Positions 1-7,063 of a stretch of 7,208 bases of DNA are shown piece by piece; position 1 is the stretch's first letter; the number at the start of each line of letters is the position of its first letter. The notes below the pieces were generated by a model, which saw only the letters and a list, made by a program, of their open reading frames with translations, did not search any database and had not been told where the DNA came from. Source of the stretch: Chloroflexota bacterium. Its GTDB lineage: Bacteria > Chloroflexota > Dehalococcoidia > Bin125. The DNA lies in assembly GCA_026705105.1 (NCBI GenBank), contig JAPPBK010000117.1, positions 1 through 7,208 on the forward strand, read 5' to 3'. The position numbers were made by a program, and so were the translations under genes.

Positions 1-1
1 G

Positions 2-1087
2 ATGGTGACCGACATCATGTCGGACAACGAGTGCCTCGCCCTGGCCGAGGTGCTGCGCGACCGCGACGAGGGCTTCATCCAGATCACACAGGCGACCGGC
101 GACATCAAGTCGGACCTCGCGTTCGAGGCGGAACTCGCTCGGGCCTCGGGGCGGCCAATCTTGCACAACGTGATTGCGCCCTCAAACTTCCGCCCCGACG
201 CGCACCGCAAGTCCGTGAAGTGGCTGCAAGAGCGCAACGACGCCGGCGAGCGCATCTTCGGCCAGGCCTTCACGATCCGCTCGGCCTTCGCCTACACGCT
301 GGAGGACTGGAACCTCTACGACTCCTCGCCGGCCTGGAACTACGCCACGACCGGCACGATCGAGGAGAAGATGGAGAAGTTCGCCGACCCCGAGGTGCGC
401 GAGCGGCTGAAAGCGGAGATGGACGACGCGATTGAAAAGCTCGGTCAGACCCAGGCGATCGGCGGCTCGATCGAGAAGGTGATGATCCAGCATCTCGAGG
501 CAAAACCTGAGCTGGAGCAGTACGTCGGCCTGACGCTCGAAGAAGTCGGCGAGATGATGGGCACGCACCCGATCGACGCGATGCTCGACCTGGCGCTGGC
601 GACCGACCTCAAGGCCGAGTTCCTGACCGAAGTCTCATCGGAGAATCCCGAAGCGGTGGCTGAGATCATGGAGTCGCCCTACACGATTCCCGGCGTCTCC
701 GACGGCGGGGCGCACACCAAGTTCCTAACCGCGGGTTCGTATCCGACCGACTTCCTCATGTGGATGGTTCGTGATTCGGAGATGATGACGCTCGAGGAAG
801 CCCACTACCGGCTCAGCTACCTGCCGGCGCGAGCGGCCGGCTTCCGCGACCGCGGCTCACTGGTCGAGGGCGCGCCGGCCGACGTGGTCGTCTACGACCT
901 CGACGAGCTCAAGCTCGATCCGGAGTTCCAGGGCGAGATCGTCTACGACTTCCCCGGCGGCGAATGGCGCAGGGTCCAGAAGCCGCATGGCTACAAGTGG
1001 ATCCTCGTCAACGGCGAAGTCACAATGCAGGACGGCCAGGAGACCGGCGCAACCCCGGGCAAGCTGCTGCGACACGGTCGGGGGTAG
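2..1087 (+). CDS. Amidohydrolase, N-acyl-D-amino-acid deacylase-like (partial, 5' end missing)
   Basis: This is a metal-dependent hydrolase of the amidohydrolase family 3 / D-aminoacylase type, which cleaves amide or related C-N bonds, probably in the cytoplasm. The 361 visible residues hold the later part of the TIM barrel: RPILHNVI (51-58, with a likely ligand or catalytic His55) and GVSDGGAHTKF (231-241), whose Asp234 fits the conserved barrel-end Asp. The C-terminal beta-sandwich carries the usual GSLVEGAPADVVVYD segment (from 285) and VNGEVTMQDG (337-346). Family members are usually about 530-580 residues, so roughly 200 N-terminal residues, including the first HxH metal motif, should lie upstream. 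The ATG at base 2 is therefore probably internal. The gene ends in TAG at 1085-1087 and faces the minus-strand carboxyltransferase gene. The exact substrate (D-amino acid amide, hydantoin or dihydropyrimidine) cannot be read from the sequence. Confidence 0.88.
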   Translation: MVTDIMSDNECLALAEVLRDRDEGFIQITQATGDIKSDLAFEAELARASGRPILHNVIAPSNFRPDAHRKSVKWLQERNDAGERIFGQAFTIRSAFAYTLEDWNLYDSSPAWNYATTGTIEEKMEKFADPEVRERLKAEMDDAIEKLGQTQAIGGSIEKVMIQHLEAKPELEQYVGLTLEEVGEMMGTHPIDAMLDLALATDLKAEFLTEVSSENPEAVAEIMESPYTIPGVSDGGAHTKFLTAGSYPTDFLMWMVRDSEMMTLEEAHYRLSYLPARAAGFRDRGSLVEGAPADVVVYDLDELKLDPEFQGEIVYDFPGGEWRRVQKPHGYKWILVNGEVTMQDGQETGATPGKLLRHGRG

Positions 1088-1088
1088 A

Positions 1089-1105
1089 CAGGCGTTCCCA
1101 GCCTG
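1089..1105. terminator. Small stem-loop just after the amidohydrolase stop
   Basis: The arms CAGGC (1089-1093) and GCCTG (1101-1105) can pair around a 7-base loop, starting two bases after the amidohydrolase stop codon. The stem is short and no T-run follows. It may only assist the stronger hairpin directly downstream. Confidence 0.25.
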
Positions 1106-1112
1106 GTCGGGA

Positions 1113-1142
1113 GACCGCAGGGGCGCTGACGCCCCTACGGTC
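1113..1142. terminator. Imperfect inverted repeat between convergent genes, candidate bidirectional terminator
   Basis: The arms GACCG and AGGGGCG (1113-1117, 1119-1125) pair with CGCCCCT and CGGTC (1130-1136, 1138-1142). This gives a 12-pair stem with one internal C/A mismatch and a CTGA loop. It sits in the 47-base gap between two convergent genes and runs over the TAG stop of the minus-strand carboxyltransferase gene (1135-1137). No T-tract follows on either strand, so it is not a classic intrinsic terminator. It could end transcription both ways, protect the 3' ends of the transcripts, or be a copy of a dispersed REP-like palindrome. Confidence 0.5.
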
Positions 1143-2736
1143 GGATGATCCGCTTGGGGCGCTGCGCGATGCGGCGCAGCATCGGCTGAGCAGCGTCGAT
1201 GAACCTGAAGGCGATCCGTCGCGTGTCGCGAGGGTCGATCAGGTCAATCACGTCGAAGTTGTGGGCGGCCTTCATCGGACTGCGCAGTCGCAGCAGGCGG
1301 TTCTCGATCATCTCGCGATGCGCCTCGGGATTCTCGGCCGCCTCGATTTCGCGCCGGTAGGCGGCGGCGACGCCGCCCTCGATCGGAATGCCGCCCCACT
1401 CACCGGCGGGCCAGCCGAAGCGCATGTTGACGCCGACCGGCTCGCCCATGCTGTTGGGCGCGTCGGCGGCGACGCCGTAGCTCTTGCGGATGTTGAACTC
1501 GACCTTGGGCACCTGGGCTTCGTAGGCGGCGATCAGCGCGCGAGTCCCGCGGCGCATGGTCTGGTTGAGCTCGGCCTGTGAGCCGAGCATGAACCCGGGC
1601 ATGTCGAGGAACACGACCATTGGCAGGTTGAAGCCGTCGCAGAGGTCGACGAAGTGAGCGAACTTGTCCGCGGCGTCGCCGTTCATCGCGCCGGCCATGA
1701 CGTACGGGTCGCTGGCCACGACACCCACGGCATAACCGCCAATCCGGGCAAAGCCGGTGATGATCGCGCCGCCCCAGTGCGGGCGCATCTCGAAGAACTC
1801 GCCGTTGTCGACCACCAGCTTGACCAGTTTGCGCGGGTTGTAGCCGCGCTTGCGATTCTCTGGGATGATGCGCAGCAGCTCCTCGACCCGCCGATTGGGA
1901 TCGTCGCCGGTCTCGATCCGCTCTGTGACCTCGCTTGTCGTATTGGGCAGGTAAGAGAGGAATTGCTTGATCTGGTGGAAGGCGTCCTCTTCCGACTCGG
2001 CTTCGTTGTCGACCTGGCCGCTCTTGTAGACATGCACCTGCGAGCCGCCAAGCTCCTCCTTGTTGAACGTCTCGCCGATCGCCCGGCGCACAACCGGCGG
2101 TCCGGAAGGGAAGATCTGCGACTGTCCCTTGATCATCACCGTGAAGTGGGAGAGCAAAGCAAAAGCCGCCGGCGCGCCTGCGACCGAGCCCATGATTCCC
2201 GCCGCGACCGGCACCTTGTCAAGTAGGTTGAGATGCCGCCACCAGGTCTGACCGCCGGGCAGCGCCATCCGCCCCTCTTCCTCATCGCGCTTGGCGCTGT
2301 GGCCGACGCCTTCGATCAGTTGCACGTACGGCAATCCGTACTGTGCCGCAAGTGGCGTGGCAAACTGCGACGCGCCCTTCGACACGTTGTGCGGCGAGCC
2401 GCCCGAGATGGTGAAGTCGTCGCCGCCGATCACGATGTTGCGACCGTCGATCTGTCCCATACCCATCACGAACGCGCCCGGGGTGAACTCGCGCAGGTCG
2501 CCGTTCTCGTCATACTCGTAGCCGCCGACCAGCGGTCCCGCCTCGAAGAACGAATCCGGGTCAAGGAACTGGTCGATCCGCTCGCGAATCGTCAGGCGCC
2601 CGCCGCGATGCTGCCGCGCGACGCCGTACTCACCGCCCATCTCCTGGGCGAGTCCTTTGATGTAGTTGATTTCGTCAATCGCGCCCTGCCAGTCCTGTCC
2701 CGGCTTCCACGATTCGCGATTCTGGTCAACGGGCAT
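1135..2736 (-). CDS. Carboxyltransferase beta subunit, acyl-CoA carboxylase family
   Basis: This 533-residue protein has the crotonase-like double fold of acyl-CoA carboxylase beta subunits (propionyl-/acetyl-CoA carboxylase, methylmalonyl-CoA carboxyltransferase; usually about 510-540 residues), which move a carboxyl group between biotin and an acyl-CoA. The N-terminal half shows GGRLTIRERIDQFLDPDSFF (45-64), GGSPHNVSKGA (112-122), the oxyanion-hole region GSVAGAPAAFALLSHF (183-198) and SGPPVVRRAIGETFNKEELG (211-230). The C-terminal half shows GYAVGVVASDP (334-344), DKFAHFVDLCDGFNLP (357-372), DMPGF (378-382) and RKSYGVAADA (417-426). The GGAAYSP-like stretch usual in the family reads AGAPAAF here. 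I chose the ATG at 2736 because GGGGAGG lies 6 bases upstream and family homology begins there. The frame stays open to a GTG at 2994, but that extension is Arg-rich and overlaps the preceding gene. It is the last gene of the minus-strand cluster. No biotin carboxylase or biotin carrier gene is in the window. Acyl substrate unknown. Confidence 0.93.
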   Translation of the reverse strand: MPVDQNRESWKPGQDWQGAIDEINYIKGLAQEMGGEYGVARQHRGGRLTIRERIDQFLDPDSFFEAGPLVGGYEYDENGDLREFTPGAFVMGMGQIDGRNIVIGGDDFTISGGSPHNVSKGASQFATPLAAQYGLPYVQLIEGVGHSAKRDEEEGRMALPGGQTWWRHLNLLDKVPVAAGIMGSVAGAPAAFALLSHFTVMIKGQSQIFPSGPPVVRRAIGETFNKEELGGSQVHVYKSGQVDNEAESEEDAFHQIKQFLSYLPNTTSEVTERIETGDDPNRRVEELLRIIPENRKRGYNPRKLVKLVVDNGEFFEMRPHWGGAIITGFARIGGYAVGVVASDPYVMAGAMNGDAADKFAHFVDLCDGFNLPMVVFLDMPGFMLGSQAELNQTMRRGTRALIAAYEAQVPKVEFNIRKSYGVAADAPNSMGEPVGVNMRFGWPAGEWGGIPIEGGVAAAYRREIEAAENPEAHREMIENRLLRLRSPMKAAHNFDVIDLIDPRDTRRIAFRFIDAAQPMLRRIAQRPKRIIRP

Positions 2737-2742
2737 CAGTGG

Positions 2743-2749
2743 CCTCCCC
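2743..2749 (-). promoter_or_regulatory. Strong Shine-Dalgarno of the carboxyltransferase gene
   Basis: On the minus strand GGGGAGG lies 6 bases before the ATG at 2736. It is the best ribosome binding site in the window. It decides this start over the in-frame GTG 258 bases further upstream. Confidence 0.8.
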
Positions 2750-2786
2750 GACAGTGTCGTCTGAAGGGAGTCTAGACGCAGAGGCG

Positions 2787-4481
2787 CTACCAGTAAGTCG
2801 CCGGGGCGAGCGACAGCAGATCCAGCAGCGCGGCATCGGCGTCCTCTGCGGAGTCGGCGGCAATCAGCCACAGCGACTGGCCGAAGTCGAGCAAGCGAAC
2901 GTGCCAACTGCGTCCGTCCCACCTCCACGCTGAAGCGCTGGCTGACAGCCCCACGGCTGCGCGCATGTCTCCGTCGGACTGAGCCAAGAGCCACTCTCGA
3001 AGGGCGGCCGCGCCTTCTGCATGGTCCACTGCTGTGTCGAAGGCGACTTGCCAGATCGCGAGCTGACTGTCTTGCTCGCCCTCCCAGACGAGCAATCGGT
3101 CGGCGCCCCAGCCTGCGGCTGCTTCAGCGACGTTCGCCGAATGCGATCGACCCAAGCTGTCGGTAAGGAGGCTACGAAGCCACCACTCTCCGAGAGTGTC
3201 GACTTCGGCCTCCGACCATTGCTCGTCCGTTGCCACGGCGTCATGGATGTCTTGAACGGACGGGAGCTCGAGCGCGCGCTCTCGTGCCGCGAGCTTGTCT
3301 GGGTGGAGCACCTGCTCCATCGTGTCGGGCGGGTCCTCGAACAGGGCGTCGATGGCACCCCAACCGCCCGACCCTAGGACCGATGTCACGAAGTCCTTGC
3401 CGCTGGTGTACTCAGCAAAGAGTTGGTCGATGTCATACACGATTAGCGCCTCGAAGGCATTGGGGGCCAGCTCTGGAAAGTCCGCGAACGGCTCCGACCA
3501 ATCGATCAGGTCCGCATACGGCTCCATCACTTCGTGGTCCGCCTCGATCTCAAGCGCGCTGGCCTCCCCTTCGACGAGCCAGAGGCGAATCTGCTCCGAC
3601 TCGCTGGATGAGTGGCCGTAGATGAAGTCAATGAGCGCAACATCTGATTGCTGGTCCTGTTGGAAGTGCACGAGTTCGTGCGAAACTGTCGTGACGTGGT
3701 GTGCCATCAGCGGCTCCTCTCCAACCACGTAGACGGCGCCGTCGTCGTACCAGCCACCGATAAGTGGGAACAGCAGGTGCGACTCCGCTTGCGGCGTAAG
3801 CGCATCGTTGCGCAGTCCGAGCAGCGCTTCGAAGCGGGCAAGCGTTGCCGCGCGATGCGCACTGCTGTCTCCGTGCGTGCCACCGCCCCACTCATCGAGT
3901 TCCACGGCGTGGCAGCCCAGGCGACGCAAGTCTGAGAGGCTGATCACCCGGATCTCAGGCAAGCTCACAAACGCCACACCACGCTCTTGCTCCAAAAGGC
4001 CGGCCACGACAACAACCCACTTCATCGCCTCCGCAGAGACAGGCGCCGAAAGCTTGCGTGCCGCCTCGCCGCTGTCAAGGTTGGACTCGTGAAGCTCGCG
4101 GACGCCTTCGTCGGAGTCGCACCAGGCTTGCTCATCGTCGATGAGACCGGCGAGGTAGCTCGCGCGATAGCGCCACTCAACGAAGCTCAGGTTTAATCCA
4201 AAGCCCCACTCCGATTGCCACCGTTCCTCGGACCAGCTCAAGACCTCGCTCTCGTCCGCAGTCGCACTCTGCCGGACCTGCTGCTCCGCCGCAGCACCCG
4301 AACCTGGCTCTGCCTTCACCGCGGACGAAGCCTGCTTCGGACGTTCTAGACGTTGAGGCTCTGGCTGTGCAACCTGTTGCTGCGGAGGCTCCCGCATCGG
4401 GGCATCTGTCTCCGCGCCGCTACACCCTGCCGCGAGCAAGACCGCGCCGAACGCGCAAATGAGGACTCGGATCTTTGACAA
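2787..4481 (-). CDS. Predicted lipoprotein with gluzincin-like zinc metallopeptidase motif
   Basis: This is a protein of unknown function, about 564 residues, probably anchored outside the cytoplasmic membrane. It starts with SKIR, a hydrophobic run (VLICAFGAVLLAA) and a lipobox LAAGC with the lipidated Cys at residue 20. A Pro/Gln/Glu-rich linker follows (about 27-65). HELVHFQQDQ (268-277) gives the HExxH zinc motif, and WLVEGEAS 30 residues on supplies a Glu (304 or 306) as a likely third ligand, as in gluzincin-type peptidases. I recall HELxH-LQDQ...EGEA as a recurrent pattern in lipoproteins of uncharacterised function. WGADRLLVWE (458-467) and IWQVAFDT further on fit the same kind of protein. 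A TTG at 4481 has GGAGG 10 bases upstream, and the signal peptide starts there. The alternative TTG at 4502 adds 7 residues but has a poorly spaced ribosome site. It lies 39 bases after the oxidoreductase gene and 50 before the carboxyltransferase gene. Local G+C is partly lower than in its neighbours. Peptidase activity is inferred from motifs only. Confidence 0.85.
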   Translation of the reverse strand: MSKIRVLICAFGAVLLAAGCSGAETDAPMREPPQQQVAQPEPQRLERPKQASSAVKAEPGSGAAAEQQVRQSATADESEVLSWSEERWQSEWGFGLNLSFVEWRYRASYLAGLIDDEQAWCDSDEGVRELHESNLDSGEAARKLSAPVSAEAMKWVVVVAGLLEQERGVAFVSLPEIRVISLSDLRRLGCHAVELDEWGGGTHGDSSAHRAATLARFEALLGLRNDALTPQAESHLLFPLIGGWYDDGAVYVVGEEPLMAHHVTTVSHELVHFQQDQQSDVALIDFIYGHSSSESEQIRLWLVEGEASALEIEADHEVMEPYADLIDWSEPFADFPELAPNAFEALIVYDIDQLFAEYTSGKDFVTSVLGSGGWGAIDALFEDPPDTMEQVLHPDKLAARERALELPSVQDIHDAVATDEQWSEAEVDTLGEWWLRSLLTDSLGRSHSANVAEAAAGWGADRLLVWEGEQDSQLAIWQVAFDTAVDHAEGAAALREWLLAQSDGDMRAAVGLSASASAWRWDGRSWHVRLLDFGQSLWLIAADSAEDADAALLDLLSLAPATYW

Positions 4482-4491
4482 ACCGACATCG

Positions 4492-4496
4492 CCTCC
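4492..4496 (-). promoter_or_regulatory. Shine-Dalgarno deciding the lipoprotein start
   Basis: On the minus strand GGAGG lies 10 bases before the TTG at 4481. For the TTG at 4502 this GGAGG would be inside the coding region, and the only upstream candidate (AGAGG) is about 2 bases away, too close to work well. The 4481 start also gives a more compact lipoprotein signal peptide. Confidence 0.5.
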
Positions 4497-4520
4497 ACAC
4501 AAACCTCTAGAAGCCGCGAT

Positions 4521-5453
4521 CTACATGAACGCTGGGATCACTTCCTTGGCGAAGGCGCGCAGCGCGTCCCAGTCCCAGGGTGGACGCAGCGTGATGTTAA
4601 CGCGGTTAACTCCCGCGTCGGCGAACGGCATCAGCAGCGCGATCGCCTCGTCCGGCGTGCCGAGGATTGCGCCCCGCTGACGGAAGGCGTCGCCGGCGGG
4701 ACCGAAGACCTCCTCGAAGTGCGCGACGGCCCTGGGCCGGTCGGCCTCCGTTGCGGCGAGATGGAATGAGAAATTGACGTCACGCTTGATCGTCGAGGGA
4801 TCGCGGTCGACCCGCTCGCACCAGTCGTCGAGGACGCCAGAGAGCCGGTGGTACTGGTCGATGGTCAGGTAGGGCGCGTTCCAGCCCTGCGCGTAGCGCG
4901 CGACCAGTTGCAGCGTGCGCTTCTCGCCGACGCCGCCGATCCAGATCGGCAGCGGCGACTGCGCCGGCTTCGGTTCGCAGAGCGCGTCGGTCAGAGTGAA
5001 AAACCGGCCGTCGAGGTTGGCGCGCGGCTCCTCCCACAGCGCCCGCAGCACCTGGATGCCCTCCTCCAACTTGTCCAGCCGCTTGCCCAGCCGCTCGAAG
5101 GGAATGCCGTAGGCCGTGTACTCCTGTTCGTTCCAGCCTGCGCCAAGGCCCACGTCGAGCCGACCGCCTGAGAGCTGGTCAATCGTCGCCAGCGCGTTGG
5201 CGAGCACGGCCGGATGTCGGTAGTCCATCGCGATCACGCAAGTGCCGACGCGCACGTGTTCGGTATCCGCCGCCAGCGCCGCGAGTCCGGCCAGGCACTC
5301 GAGGTACGGGCCCTGCTTCTTGGTCATCGGCGACTCGTAGAAGTGGTCAGACACGTCAACCCAGGTGAACCCGGCCGTATCGGCCCAGCGCCACAGCTCG
5401 CGACACTCGCCTATCGTCACGTTCTGCTGAACCAGGTGAATGCCGAATTCCAT
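4521..5453 (-). CDS. LLM-class flavin-dependent oxidoreductase (luciferase-like, F420- or FMN-type)
   Basis: This 310-residue protein belongs to the bacterial luciferase-like monooxygenase superfamily, a single TIM-barrel domain using F420 or reduced FMN. Its length is typical (about 280-340). Visible family segments are DVSDHFY (33-39), VRVGTCVIAMDYRHPAVLANA (67-87, strand and helix at the cofactor pocket), IDQLSGGRLDVGLGAGWNEQEY (91-112), PFERLGKRLDKLEEGI (118-133), PIWIGGVGEKRTLQLVARYAQGWN (169-192) and GTPDEAIALLMPFADAGVN (265-283). The pattern is closest to proteins usually annotated as LLM class F420-dependent oxidoreductases, but sequence alone does not fix the cofactor. Start: ATG with GAGAGAAG at 5461-5468, 7 bases upstream. 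It follows the acyl-CoA ligase by 48 bases and precedes the lipoprotein by 39, so it is probably co-transcribed. The substrate is unknown. The neighbouring ligase and carboxyltransferase suggest a step in carboxylic acid catabolism, which is inference only. Confidence 0.94.
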   Translation of the reverse strand: MEFGIHLVQQNVTIGECRELWRWADTAGFTWVDVSDHFYESPMTKKQGPYLECLAGLAALAADTEHVRVGTCVIAMDYRHPAVLANALATIDQLSGGRLDVGLGAGWNEQEYTAYGIPFERLGKRLDKLEEGIQVLRALWEEPRANLDGRFFTLTDALCEPKPAQSPLPIWIGGVGEKRTLQLVARYAQGWNAPYLTIDQYHRLSGVLDDWCERVDRDPSTIKRDVNFSFHLAATEADRPRAVAHFEEVFGPAGDAFRQRGAILGTPDEAIALLMPFADAGVNRVNITLRPPWDWDALRAFAKEVIPAFM

Positions 5454-5501
5454 GACATTGCTTCTCTCGAGTGGGGGCGGCGCCAGCTAGCGGCCGGTGT
5501 G

Positions 5502-7049
5502 CTACTCCGCCAGGCCAAGCTTCTCGGCGAGGCCGATGCGCTGGACCTTGCCGGTGGCGCCCTTGGGGATCTCGTCGAGGATGACGATCCGGCGCGGTGT
5601 CTTGAAGTCGGCGATTCGCTCGCCGACGAAGCGGCGGATGGCTCGCTCGTCGGAGTCCTCGCCGTCGCGCAGAACGACGGCGGCGGCGATCTCCTCGCCC
5701 AGCCGATCGTGGGGCATGGCGAACGTGACCGCCTGGGCGACGGCCGGATGTTGCAGCAACGCTTCGTCCACCTCGCGCGGCGAGATCTTCTCGCCGCCGC
5801 GATTGATGATCTCCTTCAGCCGCCCCGTGATCGTCAGGTAGCCGTCGAGGTCGAGCACTCCCTGGTCGCCAGTACGGAACCAGCCTCGCGTGTAGGCGGT
5901 GGCGTTGGCCTCGGGGTTGTTGCGGTAGCCGTCGGTGACGTTTGGTCCGCGAATCACGACTTCGCCGCGCTGTCCCATGGCCAGCAGCGCTCCGTCCTCG
6001 TCCATGATCGCGATCTCCGGTCCCGCCGGCAGACCAACGCTACCCGGCTTCCGCTCCTGCGGCGGCAGCGGATTCGAGCTCATCTGGTGCGCCGCCTCGG
6101 TCATGCCGTAGGACTCGATCACCGGTGCGCCGAAGGTGTCTTCCAACTCCGCCATCACTGTCGGCGGCAGCGACGACGAAGACGAGCGAATCAGGCGGAG
6201 GTCGCTCTCGGCCAGCGCATCGGCATTGCGCGAGGCGCGTGTGAGGATGAGCTGGTGCATCGTCGGCACGGCGGTGTACCAGGACGGCTTCGACTCGCGC
6301 AGCCAGCCAAAGACCTGCATCGCGTTGAATCCCGGCGAGCACCAGGTGCTGCCGCCCGCGCCGACACTGGCGAGAATGCCGGCCATGATCCCGTGGATAT
6401 GGAACAGAGGCATGATGTTGAGGCAGCGGTCGTCGGCAGTGAGATGGAGCGTATCGCGGATGTGGTGCGCCGTAGCGGTCAGGTGGCGCTGCCGCAGAGG
6501 GACGATCTTCGGTCGCGAGGTCGTGCCCGACGTATGCAGGACAAGGCCCACATCGTCCGCTCCGGCCTCGCCCGGCCGATCTGCAGCGCCACGAATCTCG
6601 GCCGCCAGGTTGAAGCTCCCGGCCGGGCCGTCGGCGTCTTGCTGCAGTTCAATCAGCGGGATGCCGAGCTTCACGGCCACTTCGCGCACCGGCGAGTCGA
6701 CGCCTTCCTGCACGACGACGGCGCGGGCCTCGAGATCTTCGAGGTAGAACTCGAACTCGTCGGCGCGGTAACCGGGATTGAGCGGCGCGGCGGTGGCGGC
6801 GGTGGCGACGCCGAGGAATGCGGCCGCCATCTCGGCGCCGTTGGGCAGGACGATCGCGATGCCATCTTCGCGGCCCAGGCCGAAGCTGTTGAGCTGGTCG
6901 CCGGTGCGCGCGATCTGGTCGCGCAATCCGTCGAAGCTGAGGTCGGAGCGGCTCGGCGCGCCGAGGGCTGAGGCGTCGCCGTCGAGCGGGGCGAGCAACT
7001 CGGAGATGGTCTTGGCATTGCCATGAGGCGTGAATGGGGGCTGGGTCAC
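5502..7049 (-). CDS. Acyl-CoA synthetase, AMP-forming (oxalyl-CoA-synthetase/FadD-like)
   Basis: This 515-residue ANL-superfamily ligase activates a carboxylic acid to acyl-AMP and then acyl-CoA in the cytoplasm. It has a complete large domain and C-terminal lid: P-loop TSGTTSRPK (173-181), PLFHIHG (214-220), YGMTE (314-318), WFRTGD (390-395, Asp395 for the AMP ribose), hinge GRLKEIINRGGEKISP (409-424) and PKGATGKVQR with the catalytic Lys501. MPLFHIHG, SWYTAVPTMHQLIL (256-269), MTEAAHQMSSNPLP (316-329) and GEVVIRGPNVTDGYRNNPEA (362-381) resemble what I remember of the plant and yeast oxalyl-CoA synthetases AAE3/Pcs60. This makes a small dicarboxylate a candidate substrate, without proof. Start: GTG, with GGGAG 5 bases upstream; the ATG at 7024 is out of frame. 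It is the first gene of the four-gene minus-strand cluster, so the cluster promoter should lie in 7050-7155. Confidence 0.95.
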   Translation of the reverse strand: MTQPPFTPHGNAKTISELLAPLDGDASALGAPSRSDLSFDGLRDQIARTGDQLNSFGLGREDGIAIVLPNGAEMAAAFLGVATAATAAPLNPGYRADEFEFYLEDLEARAVVVQEGVDSPVREVAVKLGIPLIELQQDADGPAGSFNLAAEIRGAADRPGEAGADDVGLVLHTSGTTSRPKIVPLRQRHLTATAHHIRDTLHLTADDRCLNIMPLFHIHGIMAGILASVGAGGSTWCSPGFNAMQVFGWLRESKPSWYTAVPTMHQLILTRASRNADALAESDLRLIRSSSSSLPPTVMAELEDTFGAPVIESYGMTEAAHQMSSNPLPPQERKPGSVGLPAGPEIAIMDEDGALLAMGQRGEVVIRGPNVTDGYRNNPEANATAYTRGWFRTGDQGVLDLDGYLTITGRLKEIINRGGEKISPREVDEALLQHPAVAQAVTFAMPHDRLGEEIAAAVVLRDGEDSDERAIRRFVGERIADFKTPRRIVILDEIPKGATGKVQRIGLAEKLGLAE

Positions 7050-7063
7050 GGGGTCTCCCGACG

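Noticed and set aside
2..4. ATG at base 2 as the true start of the amidohydrolase
   Set aside because: The protein would lack the N-terminal part of the barrel with its HxH metal motif, there is no upstream sequence to judge, and family members are about 200 residues longer.
9..23. Perfect palindrome CCGACAT-C-ATGTCGG
   Set aside because: It lies within the amidohydrolase reading frame, has a one-base centre that cannot form a hairpin loop, and a single 7-base arm match is plausible by chance.
2749..2759. Palindrome CGACA-G-TGTCG between the lipoprotein and carboxyltransferase genes, as an internal operator or terminator
   Set aside because: The arms are only 5 bases with a one-base centre, there is no T-run, and it sits inside a 50-base gap that looks like an ordinary intra-operon spacer.
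1654..2775. Long open frames on the plus strand opposite the carboxyltransferase gene
   Set aside because: They mirror a well-supported gene on the other strand, show no domain and have low-complexity translations.
2737..2994. An 86-residue N-terminal extension of the carboxyltransferase back to a GTG at 2994
   Set aside because: It overlaps the end of the lipoprotein gene, is Arg-rich without homology to the family, and a strong GGGGAGG supports the ATG at 2736.
5214..6971. A 585-codon open frame on the plus strand, antisense to the ligase and oxidoreductase genes
   Set aside because: It overlaps two genes with clear family motifs on the other strand. Its translation is Arg/Ala/Val/Gly-rich with no recognisable domain, as expected for a shadow frame in G+C-rich DNA.
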